From Hypsibius dujardini (Eukaryota > Tardigrada > Eutardigrada > Parachela > Hypsibiidae), in NCBI GenBank assembly GCA_001579985.1, contig LRSR01004095.1, positions 1 through 64,000 on the forward strand: DNA of 64,000 bases. Reading direction: 5' to 3'. The notes under the pieces were generated by a model, which had not been told where the DNA came from, did no database searches, and was given only the letters and a program-made list of their open reading frames with translations. The stretch's first letter is position 1. Each line of letters opens with the position of its first letter. Of this stretch, positions 1 through 12,000 are shown piece after piece. The translations under genes were made by a program, and so were the position numbers.

Positions 1-2849
1 ATTTTTGGCTGGAGATTCCTTCCAGAGATCTTTCGATGCGGTCAGTTTCCTCTGTCTCCGGAAGGGTAAAAAACCGTAATGTACACCAACCCGGCCAAAT
101 TGATGTACTACTGTACCACTGCATCATCTAGCCCGAAACAATGTTCAAATTACCGAGTTCGAGGGGGGGGGGAGGCCGGAAAGACCGATTGGAGAGTGCT
201 GCAGGAAATGCGCAGGATAAGGTGCCACATATCGCAGCGAGCGAGGGAGTGGTCAATGTGGTGCTACAAGTTCCCGGCAATTTTTTTATCTTTTTGCATA
301 GAAATTTTGCACCACCACACCTCACACCGGCAAGAATGCGGGTAATGAAAAACTCGAAACTGACTGTATGTATCGTATATCCAGATCTTTCGGATGACTT
401 TTAATAAAACAATAGCGACATGTTTGGGCAAATTGATTTTTGGATCAATCGATTAATTGTATTGTGGATGATGCAGGATGGTCAGGAAGCTCTGCCTAGC
501 AAAAATGGAAGCACTTCGAATGTCTACGCTTGTGGCTTGGAAATTGTGCTGCAGTGATGAACACGGTCAGACCGGATGAACCGGTTTTTCGTGAGGAAAT
601 GACGATCGATAAACTTACAACAAAACACATTAGGCCAAATTAAATTTTTGACCCATAGGCACCGACAGGAGAGAATATTGGCTCGTTTATCCTGAGGCCC
701 TAATTGCTGACTAATATCCCCAATCATCTACTAATAAAGTCTCTACACTTCAGCCATCTGTTTCACGATCTGCAATTGAACGTGACTTGGAAAGTTCCCC
801 GGAACCGGAAGCCCGGGCTCGCTGAAGGAAACTTAGCCTGCAGAGGTCGCTGTCGCGATATATTGTAGACTACTGTATCGGCGAACACACACATAGGGAT
901 GTCTATGGAACATAGATCCGAGGGCTCTTAAATAAGTAATTTCACTTGGTGTTTTTAAACAATAAGAGAAGAGATAAAAACATTCTGCTATTATAAAAAT
1001 GTATAGGGGCGACTGCTGACTTGAAAATAAAAAATCTAGGTCAGCGCGAGAATGGGGCAAGGCAAGAGTAGTGAGCACTGGCCACTTTCAGCAGCTGAGT
1101 CACGCAATGAGTTATTGCATATTTAATTGTGTTTTCTACTCTGCTACGACTATCTTCTTTGAGATTTTTTACGGTATTCTACCCAACAAATCTATTGTCC
1201 GCATGCATCGGACATTTGAGGGAGGCAATGGGCTATTCGATCGTGCCATCTAATTGGGATTACTCAATGCATGAGTTAGGCATTTTTTGTTGGAAGATCG
1301 GATCTCAAAAAGGAGTCCTCCCACCGTGTTTAGCTTGGTAAACACGGGACACCGTGTAGGCCTTCGTTAATTTGTGTCATCACCCATCACATGCTAGGAT
1401 AGGGTATGTGTGAAGTGTACTGTGTGGAAATATTTATGGGCTTCTCAACTCGACATATGCCAATAATACATACAAATTGGAATCAAAGAATTGAAATTGA
1501 ACGTCCATTCCCTACTTATGTGAGCAAATCAAGCATGGAACGATAGCACTTGGACGGTGTCTTCCACAGCCGCCGCGATATTGTTGAGTCTAGATACTGT
1601 AGTACTAGTACGATGAGATGGAGATGGGTTTCGGTGCCGGTCGTTATTCACGGCCGTCATACACGTGTCTTGTGTCCCTCAATCGCAGATTGATTTTCAC
1701 GCGGCTCCTTGAGCTTGTCACAAGTATTAATTACGGACAGATCGGCACACTCATCATCTATGAAGTTTCCGGTTCACAAAATCTTTTGTTCCATTTCACT
1801 TTTATTTATATATATATTATATATATATATAAACACTACACACAGAGGGAAGAGGAAAGTGCGCGACGGTACACATATATCGATGTTCCACTTCGTCGAC
1901 TCGAGCTGTCTTGGCTTATGTCGCACTTGTTTGCTCGAAAAACCAAAAGCGATTGTGACGGCTATGTTGAAACCGATTGTCCGATTAATATCGCCCAAAA
2001 AAATTGGGAAATTAACCCGAGAAACTGGAATTATAACCTGCGAGGATGGATGAGCAGACCGCGAGACACATACACAACCTGTTGACTCACCGCGTTTTTC
2101 CTAATAAAAAATGTATCGCAACAATTACCGTGCAAGCAAGAGAAAGTAAAATTGGGCTGTCTGCTACGCCCCGCTGTTGATCGCATGTCTGTGGTATGTA
2201 TGTACCGGTATGTTTCAAATTCTTTTGCGTGGTCAAACGAAAGTGGAACTTGACAATATAACGCGGCGGTCCGATGGAAATAATAGGTTATTAGCTAGCG
2301 TAAAAGGAAAGATTACCGTTCGGCTGTTCGAATGCAGTTTGAATATGATTGGTGAGTGGTAGGTACTACTGTAGTAGTTGTTTAGTTGTTGCCACCACCA
2401 TCACCACCACCTGATAGGGATGTGCACGGAATGATAAAAGTATTAAATCTATTTCGTACAATAAAAGCAGCGCGCGCGCATCGTCATTAAGGGGGTCCCT
2501 CGAGGCGCATAGTTGTCTGTATGGTTTATGTTGGGTCTCTCTAGTCCCTACACAGGTGTATATGTGTTTGTGCGCGTGCGAGGTGATTCGCTCGCGAAAG
2601 TGGTTCAAGTAGATGCCGAATAGTATTATTAACTGTTTCTTGTCGCAGCAAGATACTGTTCGTTGCATATTTTTGCAGGACTTGACGAGCGCGAGATCGA
2701 GATCGAGAGATAGAGAGAAAGAGCTTTTTCTAGGTCGCCATGTATATGGGTGATACCGTATTCCCCCTCGTGACGTCTTGCTGATTTACCGCTTTATCCT
2801 CTTGTTCCGTCGAAGGACCACCCCTTCGGAGTGAGGAACCAGCCTCGTG
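1..2849. other. intergenic, no gene recognised
   Basis: Both strands were read. Open frames here are short, carry no family motif and are not joined by good splice sites. The stretch has an AT dinucleotide run near 1800-1832 and several copies of the heptamer TACTGTA (109-115, 871-877, 1595-1601, 2367-2373). The last 160 bases are GA-rich and probably belong to the promoter or leader of the chitin-binding gene that starts at 2850. Confidence 0.5.
2686..2724 (+). promoter_or_regulatory. GA-rich tract upstream of chitin-binding mucin gene
   Basis: A run of GAGA and GATCGAGA units lies about 125-165 bases before the proposed start codon at 2850. GAGA tracts of this kind are common in arthropod promoters, where they recruit GAGA-binding proteins. 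No clear TATA box is visible between the tract and the start codon. The function is inferred from position and composition only. Confidence 0.3.
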
Positions 2850-5800
2850 ATGACTCCAGTGGGACGCCCCTCCTTCCGTAGCACTGGCGAGATGCCTGTG
2901 ATTATTTCTATTATTCTTTCCCTTCTTATATGGTCAGCCAGTTGTCACTCGGTAAGTCAAAATTGATAGACTCACTCACACGGCGAGATGAACTAAAAAT
3001 GCTAGATAAAACTAGTCGACTTTAAGAACCGGCCATTCAGTGCGCACGGACTCGAACCGGGTGGCTCGCAATTTTCATCCTGCGATTTTATTCGTTTTGT
3101 GGCCACTATCCACTCTGCTCTTTGTTAGTTACCGTCAGTATTCCTGACACATACTTGGGAAATTAAGGAGACATTTTTATTTAGACACGCCTAATTAATG
3201 CCGCAAATTATTCCCGAGGGAAATTTTTGTTTATCTGCAGATGGTCGATACTAATGGACCCCCGGTTTCAACTATTATTAGAGATCATTATTTTTATGCA
3301 TGAACCATGATTGAAGGGGGAGGGTTTCTGGTTTATTTTTCAATGATCCTCAAAAGTCTGGACTGTTGCGTAACATATGCCGGACCTGGATAACAAGTTG
3401 GAGGTATTCGTCATTTTTGAAAACCTGTTTTTATTTGCTTTCTCTTGATGGCACTACCGTGGAACCAGTTCTCAATTCCGTTTAATGCTTCTTGTAAACT
3501 ACCTTACAAGACTATTTTAGTCAGATTATTACTGAACATTGTGGAAAAGCGTCCAAGGCCCCATTAGTATGTATATTCCTGTAGGTCGGTTATTTCCCGG
3601 AATCTTAATAAGTAAAAAAGGAGAAAGAATCTTCATCGTCTTCCTGAAAGTGTAATTGATTCAGACTCGCCTCTGACCGCCAATTTCGTAAAATTCAGAA
3701 GAGGGTCTCTTGATTTTCTATCCAAATACATAGGTTATTATTGATAGCTGGTCAAGTAATTGGTCTTTGACGCGGGCAGTCATAGACTGGCTCCGACAAG
3801 TAGTTGCATCATATTACCGCAGGCACTTAGACATTAATCACAGTGTTTTCTATTGTCCAATTGCCGAAAAAATTGGGTCACTGTCGTTCGTTCAGTGGGA
3901 CAATCTGTGGTCCAGCGAACTAACTTAATGCTAATATATAATATATATATATATGTATTGAACGTTAGCGATATGCGTGGAAAGGTGATATGCGGCAACA
4001 GAAACCCCATTTTCTCCATAATATTTGGATGTTTGTTCCAGATAAACCGTCGAGATGTGACTGCAGCTGAAGTCGTCGCAGCTCAATCATTCCCGCAGGA
4101 TCGGGCAATCAGTAAACAGGACCCTCCCGTTTTTGAGATCTATCAGCCAATGAGAGACCCAGCTGCCGTAGGTAGGTTCATGGACGACTCTCCCTCCACT
4201 CTACCGACTAGATGATAAATATTCCTCTTTTGTTTTAACCTTGATTTTATTGTTCGTAGGAGAATTAATAAGGAATGCCACGCCTGGAATAACTTATCCC
4301 GATTTAACTAGGACAGTTAAGACTAACTTCACTTGCCGCGGTCTGAAAGGTCCTGGATGGTATGCGGATTTGGAGACTGGGTGCCAGCAGTATCATCGAT
4401 GCTACTCGGAAACGCGGTCGACCAGCTTTATCTGTCCTCCGGGAACGCTCTTCTCTCAGGAAACTTTAAGTGAGTTCGTTAACCCTTAACACTTACGTAC
4501 CCTTCAAAAAAATAATTAAATTATGCGATATATGACTCTTTCCGTTTTTTCAGTTTGCGACTTCTGGTATAATGTCAACTGTGCCACGTAAGTCCCTTTA
4601 TTCTTGCCTCCTCCAAATGCCAATAAAGTGTTTATTTTTTATAACGGTCGAGGAATTTAAAGTGTTAATGAAAGTGTCAATTGATTTGTCCGTTACTTTT
4701 TTAATTAACAAAAGGCGTAACTAATCAGCGACAGCGACGCAGTGTGTAGACGTTGCCGTGAGGAGACCTTCTTGTGACAGGAGGACCGCGTAATGTGACA
4801 AATCGCGGCGACACTTTGCTCTTTTGTTTTGAGATTAAAAGTGGCCAGTTTCGAACGTACGACCGACCCCATTTAGCGCGAAAATGTAAGTGAACGCCTT
4901 CTCTGTGGTAATTTATTGCGCGGCTTTTGTATTTTTGCAAAGCTTCATTTTGTTGGTGATATAAGTCAGAGAACGAAGCTTCTATCCACATTACTGGTTA
5001 CATTCACGCCAAATATTCTACAAATATACGGTACAAACTTATGTTCAACAGTTTTATTCAAAATCGTAAAATTTATTCGACCGCCCGCTCGTCAGACAAT
5101 GACGAATACGGTTTCTGAACAAACATGACTAGAATGCTGACTACTCCATATTTATTAGGCGTAAGTTAGTAAACAATCACACATATTCTTTCTGACAAAA
5201 AAAATTAACATTTTGATTAACTTTATTGCTTGAATTATGCGACATGTGTCGTAAAACCGTCAGAACTAGTTCAGCAGTCTCTCTGCCTTAGAGTGGTTAG
5301 GACAGCAGCTAGCTCGTCTACTAATTATAGTAAACTTGCTCGAATGGCAAATTCTTCAGTAGAGTCTCGTGACTGATTACCGACCCATTACAGGGCTGTC
5401 TGGGAAGCCAGACAGTCCTTGAATGATGCGCAAATAAAAAACATTTTACGGTTTCCTAAATATCCAAAAGCAATATGGCAATTTTTCGTTAATTACTTCG
5501 TGGGATTGGAATTCATTTATTGTACTGCTCCAATTGCAGAGCACGTGGCCTCTACGAATACGCCAACTCACGTCTTTACAAAGAAGGAGTTAATTTGCAT
5601 GGTGACGCGCATTGGGTTCCTGCGCCAACGCAACAGCCCCACATTCCATGGGTACCACCGGCCATGAATGCTCCTGCCCGAATTATTGTCGTACAACAAA
5701 CTCTTGCCACAAGTCCACCTACGACGACAACTACACCAACGACCACTACGACTACGACACCTACGACAACTACCACTACAACCACTAGTCCCAAACCTAC

Positions 5801-8800
5801 TACCACCATCACCACTTCTACAACTCCCGCGCCGACCACAACTACAACCATCACGACAACTCCTAAACCCACAACCACCAAGATTACTACAACAGCCACG
5901 ACTCCGAAACCCACTACAACCACAACAACCACTACAACTCCGAAGCCTACAACCACAACTACCACCGCCACCACTACAACTCCTAAGCCAACCACCACCA
6001 CCACCACCACAACCGGTTCGTTCTGGTTTTACTGTCCATCAGCAATCTGTATGTCTGTCTGTCTTTTCGTCCATCCGTCTGTCTGTCCGTGCGTCCACCT
6101 GTCTGCCTGTTTGCAAGTCTGCCGGGTTGCGTGTCTGCTTGCCTGTCTTTCTGGTGGACTAACTGAATCTCTAAATTTTAGTGTGTAAGTGCTTCCATCT
6201 TTTTAAAAGTCCCTCCTATTTGTTACATGTTTATTGGCTTCATTCTTAGCTAAAGCAATCCCAACGACATTGAAAGCCCTACCTGCAAGAATCATCCAAG
6301 TCCCATCTATTTCCGGTCGAACCTTGACTGAATTCAACGCGACAACGTCCGGTCTGGCCAATACTTCCGCTTTGGTGGACGCGGCGCTGACCGAGACAGT
6401 CCAGAACGTTTGGTCCAGTGGTAATACCAGCGATCAGCTCCATATCATCGTCATCCAAATCCCTCAAGTGGTCCACCACGGCTCGTCCTCCTCGGGCAAC
6501 TTCACCACCGTCAACAAGAGCGGTGTGATCTCCGTCACAGAGTATTATCGGCCCATCCGTTCGGCAGCCGAAATTCGTCTGCTGCAACAGCAAGCTCAGC
6601 CGGGAATTTCCTACCCGGTGTACAACTTAATCATCATAACGAACTTTACGTGCCGTGGCTTGAAGCTGCCGGGGTGGTACGAGGAGACGCAGACCTTCTG
6701 TCAGCAATACTACTACTGCGATGAGACTGGCAAGTTCGACTCGTATCTCTGTCCGGTTGGAACGATGTTTAATCGGGCCACCTTTTCGTGCGAGGCGTGG
6801 TACAACGTGGTGTGCAACGGTCACGTCCTGCTCAACAGCACTACCTACGCTACCACGTATTTGCTCCATGGACAAGTGAGAAATGGCGTAGTGACCAGTG
6901 GTCAAGGAGGTACGACTTGTTACTTTTTCCAGGTCAATTGCGAATTTCTAACAGTTCTGTGGTTCTACCGTTCCAGGAGTAGCTGTGATTGAAGGTGGAA
7001 ATCATGGGAGAGCCGACATACCAGTTGCGATAACTACTACTACTACTACTACTCCGAGACCGACCACTACCGCCACTACGACCACTACGGAGGCAGTAAC
7101 GGAGGTGGAGACCGAACCTTCTACAACCACGGAAGCACCCACTACCACCCCCACCACCACAACCCACTCACCCACAACTACAGCCAAACCCAGTCCGGCG
7201 GTGGTTATCGTCGATCGCCGTCCGAAGCCGACATGGTGGTCTCCACCCGTAACGACAAAAGCCGCGACTCGAAGGATTCCGATTGTTGTACCCGTTGTAA
7301 TAGCAACCACTACCACCGCAGCACCGAGAACGACAACGGTACCTTCGACCACCACGACGGAAGAGGTGCCAGAGGATTTGACTGAAGCACCGACTACCGT
7401 CGCTCCTACCACGACGACGGCTACCACCACTACCACAACCACAACGGAAGCGCCCACGGAGGCGCCTACTACCAGACGTCGTGTCATTGCTTCGATTCCG
7501 CTGAACTTTACTTTTACCGGTACGGGAACAGGCATCAGAGTTGGAGGTAGTGCCAACAGTAGCAGTGCCACGTCAGAGGAAGTGACTACCACGTCGTTGG
7601 TTGGCTCTGGCGAGACCGTCAACCCATCGGATGTACTGATCTTCCAGACTGTCGCTCCGATTGAGACTAATCATTCCACCCCGGTCATTATTGCCACGTT
7701 GAATTCGATCCCGTTGAATAACATCACCATGCTGCTCGCCCAGCATAACGTGACGGTGGAGACAACGGCGGTCCCGTCTGACGGACTCGGAGGGAGTTTT
7801 CAACTACCCCCAGAAACGGAGGAGACCACGACGACTACACAAGTCCCTACAACAGTCGTAACCGTCGCCGATACGGAAGCCACTACTACCACAGCAGCTC
7901 CAACGACGACGACCACAACAGCGACGGCTGCACCTACAATAGCGGTCGAAGTTGTGCCCATAGTGATTGTTACACGACCCAGGATGACCACAATCACGAC
8001 CACCGTTGCACCACCAGCAGGTGGTCGTCGTCCCAAGCCAACGTGGTGGTCACCTCCAGTAGTTGTAACCACACGAGCTACTCGAAGAACCTCTATTGTA
8101 GCTGCAGTAATTACTAACGCACCCACTACAACTACCACAACTACGACAACGAAAACAACAACGGAAGCACCAGTAACAACTACCACCACAGAGGCCCCTG
8201 CGACAACTACCACCATCACCACCACGGAAGCCCCTACCACCACCACCACTACAGAAGCTCCCGTGACCACGACTACGACGACCGAAACCCCAGTAACAAC
8301 CACCGCTATACCAATTATCGCTGCAGTCGAACGGATAGTGCCAGTTTCGACGGTTGCGCCCGTGACGCGAGCTGCCGGAGCCTTCATCCCAGTTGCATCC
8401 GTCAATGGCAGCAGTAATTTCTTTAGCAATTTCAACACGAATGACGATGAAACAACCCCTACAACTATGGAGGCCCCAATCGTGCCCGTCATTGTCGTCG
8501 GTCCCGCACAGAACGGACAGAATTTGACCACGTCCGTCACATCAATCGGAGCCGCTGAAAATGGTTCCGTTATTGTGGTTGGCGGAGGAGCAGCCGTGTC
8601 TGGTTTTAGTAACGGTACCGTTTCACAAGGAAAAGTGACGTGGTGGGTACCACCGGGTGCGCAATCTGTAACTCGGCCCACAGCCGTGACGAATGGTACA
8701 GCCGAAATCTTACCGGCGGAGACAAGCGCGACTCGGCCCACCGCTGAGGTTGCCACGACCTTCGAACCCGTGGCTATAACTGTCGCGATGGTCGTGCCAG

Positions 8801-9393
8801 TGACCCAAGCTCCTGCGGATATCGTCATTGCGACCGTGGAAAAGATCGTTCCGGCAGGGAACGCAACTACAACATTGGAGCCCCCGTCTCTGATACCCTT
8901 ACAGGGTACCCTGGATCAGTCTGCTTTGATCGGGTTCGGTGCAACACGCGGAAATATCTCTCATGCTGAAGCGGTCCTCCATCGAACGGAGCTGCAGTTG
9001 CAGAACAACAGTACGATTGGCGGTGGTGCTGCTCAAGGCGGATTGGTCTTGGTGAACTCGCCCGGTTTTCTGACCTTGTCGCAGAGCCGAGAAAACGGCA
9101 GTACGGAGACGGTGCAGACAATATTGGCGCCATCGTCAAATGTCTTCCTGACAGCCACCTTGCCACCAGCAGCCTCTAACGCCACCGCGGACGGTTATGG
9201 AGTAAATTACCGAACGATACGATATTTGGAGCATCGGTTAATTGTGCGGATTGGTCCGTTCGGGCACAAAAATAACGCAACGACGACTGCGGCCCCGATC
9301 ACAGCAACAGTCACCGACGCGAGTGCTGGCGAAGCGGCCAGCAGTACGGTAGCGGTACCGCGGCAGTTTAGACAGCTTAGGCGCCTTCAATGA
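2850..9393 (+). CDS. secreted mucin-like protein with two type 2 chitin-binding domains
   Basis: Seven exons join in frame to about 1342 aa: 2850-2951, 4042-4171, 4260-4469, 4554-4587, 5540-6015, 6250-6909, 6977-9393. Exon 1 encodes a signal peptide with the hydrophobic core PVIISIILSLLIWSASC, which fixes the start. Two peritrophin-A (CBM14) domains follow, at about residues 100-158 and 449-500. Each has six cysteines and begins NFTCRGLK.PGWY; the first is split over three exons. The rest is Thr/Pro-rich and should be heavily O-glycosylated. Three spaced tryptophan motifs (WWSPP, WWSPP, WWVPP) interrupt it, and the last 160 residues are unlike any family I know. There is no C-terminal membrane segment. 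The family binds chitin in cuticle, peritrophic matrix or eggshell; which of these applies cannot be read from the sequence. The gene has no operon-like neighbour. Confidence 0.92.
3035..3125 (-). repeat. tRNA-like A-box/B-box pair, possible tRNA-derived SINE head or pseudo-tRNA
   Basis: On the minus strand, inside intron 1 of the chitin-binding gene, AGAGTGGATAGTGG (3103-3116) resembles a pol III A box. GGTTCGAGTCC (3048-3058) is a good B box, about 45 bases further on. The T-arm and acceptor stems do not pair properly, so this is not a working tRNA gene. No second copy was noticed in the window, so SINE status is unproven. Confidence 0.25.
6047..6155 (+). repeat. degenerate TCTG tetranucleotide array (intron 5 of chitin-binding gene)
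   Basis: Units of TCTG/CCTG/TCCG repeat imperfectly, beginning about 30 bases after the splice donor at 6016. It is one of twelve similar arrays in the window, nearly all intronic. Its open frames (Ser-Val-Cys-Leu repeats) are artefacts of the tetranucleotide. Confidence 0.85.
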
Positions 9394-11222
9394 GAGATTG
9401 ACTAGTATTGTGAGCGCTTTTGATTTGTTCTTCATGATTTGCTAAACTCGAAAAAAATGTAAAAAAAATGCCTTATGAAGTTGCGATGAATATTCGGCGA
9501 GGAAGAATAGGGAGGGCTTCGTTTCGGAGCTTCGTTTCGGAGCTTCGTTTCGTGGGTTGGGTATCCTTTTCAAAGCTTCTGGTTCGTGGAGACTTGGAGA
9601 CGTAACTGGAACACCGGATCACTGGGCTCACACATCGCGCATTTTGTTTTGTAGTCTGTCAAACTCAGACTCTGTCGGGCTCTGGAATGTCACATTACAC
9701 ACAGGCCGATTAGCTATTTTGAGAGGTGTTAATTAGTGAGCTATTTAGCACTTCTTTCTCCTAGACTGACTCTTAAGGATTCCATGCATAACTCCCCTCT
9801 TTTGTTGTCTTCTCATTCACATCCCGTGTGCCTCCATCTTTGAAGGGAGAAGGAGAAGATCACAAATTATATTTAGCAACGCCACAAGTGGAAAGTGGAA
9901 GAAAATTGTGGTTAAATCGAGTGTAGCGATTGAAGACAACGCCCGATACTGCTCCACCCAGTTGGCCAATTTGATCTGTAGTCACGGCTGTATCCATTAA
10001 TACAGTATACCTTCCCCATCTCTTGTCAAAGTTAATCTTATATACTGGAAACGCCCAAACACAAACTCACAACTTTAAATCTGCTTCCTCGCAGGCCAAG
10101 ATATAGCTGTCCTTTCTCTAATTGGTAGACAAGCTTCATTAATTAATGATATCGTCGAGGTTCACGCTAGACTCAGGAGCGCAGACAAACAGTTGCAATC
10201 CTCGGCTTTTAAGAAAGAGAGACGGTAGACTTGGAAAAAGGTCTTTTCCGTCTTTTTGTCCCCGACCACTTGAGAATGGAGTCTTTTGAGGGATTACGTC
10301 TAAGCACACCCCAATTATAGCCTGACCAGAAGGAAGGCGCATGCACAATACAACATGAGGGAAAGGCTAGGTACACGTACGGTATACTGTATATCGCAAC
10401 CCACAAATTTGCTCACTTTTCTCTTGTCCTCGCAATTCGCATCCTCCTCTGATTCTGTCTCGCGTTCCCTCTGCCTTCTCTCTCTCTCTCTCCTCTCCAC
10501 TGCGCGACGGCGACTGTTGACTCTCATAATTTTCCCTGTCTGCCTGCTTCCCCCGCTTCCTTCCCTCCTCCACCGTTTCGTCAGTCAGTCCGTCGGTCCG
10601 TCCTATCTCATCGTACATTCAACTCTCTCATAATAAAGTGAACTGATTCTGACAGGCGACTGTGAAGCGACTGTCAGTCCGTCTACTGTAGTGGTGGTGG
10701 CCGGAAAGAGCGCGCGCGAGAAAAGAGTAAAGAGCGCGAGTCATCATCATCAGTATACAGTATCATCCATCAGGAGGAGGAGGAGAGAGGAGAAATTTTG
10801 TAGGCTGCGGAATAATATACGTCTTATTTATCCCACGCAAACGACATCTTACTTTGCTTCTCTCTCTCTCCTAAACAGAGTGCGGATAAGCAAATTTATT
10901 CCTACGCAAAATTGGCTTCATTGGAGGAGAGAGGATGAATTAGCAGCTCATTTGGCATACTGTCGTACGTGTCTGCAAAGCGATTTCCCGCCAACCCTGA
11001 ACCATGAAATAGGGACGTCCTAGACCACCTCGTGGAATATGGAAATGAGCTGGTGTGAGTCATCTTACCAGAGGATGAGAAGGTGATGATGATGACGTTG
11101 AGATAAATTCGTCATTTGGGCGGCCGGAGCTGTCATTGGGAAAGCGGATAAATTTCTCTCTTGTCTGTTGGTCTCTTGCTTTTTGTTGGGACGCTGATGA
11201 ATTGCGGCGGAACGGGAAAGGA
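9394..11222. other. intergenic region between chitin-binding gene and collagen gene
   Basis: No coding exon is visible. It holds the 3' flank of the chitin-binding gene, a 13-bp tandem repeat, CT-rich and GA-rich tracts (about 10470-10500 and 10700-10800) and four copies of TACTGTA/TACAGTA (10001, 10385, 10684, 10756). The purine/pyrimidine tracts lie 400-750 bases before the collagen start codon and are the likeliest promoter or leader for that gene. No TATA box was identified. Confidence 0.45.
9516..9552 (+). repeat. 13-bp tandem repeat, 2.8 copies
   Basis: The unit GCTTCGTTTCGGA repeats perfectly at 9516-9528 and 9529-9541, then partially to 9552. It lies about 120 bases after the stop codon of the chitin-binding gene, probably in its 3' untranslated region. 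No function is apparent. Confidence 0.8.
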
Positions 11223-11945
11223 ATGGAGAGCAACCGGAAGTGTTTGCCGCCGGCAATGTCTTTATTATGCTCGCAAACTGCAATTCCGGAGGACTTTACA
11301 ACCGGCACTAAACCACGCCGTCGGAGCACCCTCGAGTCCTGTTGGAGGATAGCACTCCGATTTATACAAGCCCTTTTTTGGGTACTTTGCATTTCCTCCT
11401 CGCTCTATTCGCTGTGGAGGGTTCAGATTTTGGATGCCGAAATAAGGCAGCTCAAAGAATTATTACGGATACCTAATGCCTTACCGGTAAGTTCAGGTTT
11501 AGGCAAACTGGCCGGAATTTTCCGTGACAAAGAACGAACAAATACTCGGAGTGGATGGGTGGAATTGCACAGCAAGGGGTGCGCATATATAAGGGTTTGC
11601 AATCGCTTAATTAAAGATTCCGTATGGTTCCCCGATTTCTGTCTAATGAAGCGAAGAAAAGGTTGAAGCGTAACATTTGACCCATTTCTTTCAATAAGCG
11701 AGCAGATTATTTTAAAGAAAAAGCCGGCTACTTTTACATGCAAACACGTGCATATTTTGTGTTGATAAGCAGCTGTGAATAACCGACTGTCCACTCATCT
11801 ATGTCTAATTTCGTCGATCTTGAATACCACTGTTTTGCGACTCCGTTCAATATAGTCCATTGAGGAGCAGAGTCTCTTAGGCTGTCCGCACATTCTAAGT
11901 TAAATATAATAAATACACAGCACAACAGCTAAACATCAGGCAGGT

Positions 11946-12000
<55 letters not shown>

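Noticed and set aside
1618-2085. 155-codon plus-strand frame before the first gene
   Set aside because: It runs through an AT dinucleotide repeat, has no domain-like content and lacks splice or promoter context.
5285-5385. Possible tRNA (GAGTGGTTAGGAC resembles an A box)
   Set aside because: No matching B box or pairing stems were found at the right spacing.
5576-6010. Minus-strand Val/Gly-rich frame
   Set aside because: It is the antisense of the poly-Thr exon of the chitin-binding gene.
7002-8828. Long minus-strand open frames (about 200 and 340 codons) rich in Val, Thr and Ala
   Set aside because: They are the complement of the Thr-codon-rich mucin exon. ACN codons read as valine-type codons on the other strand, and no signal, domain or splice structure supports them.
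10315-10633. Overlapping Arg/Glu- and Ser/Leu-rich frames on both strands
   Set aside because: They come from a CT/GA-rich tract upstream of the collagen gene and show low-complexity composition only.
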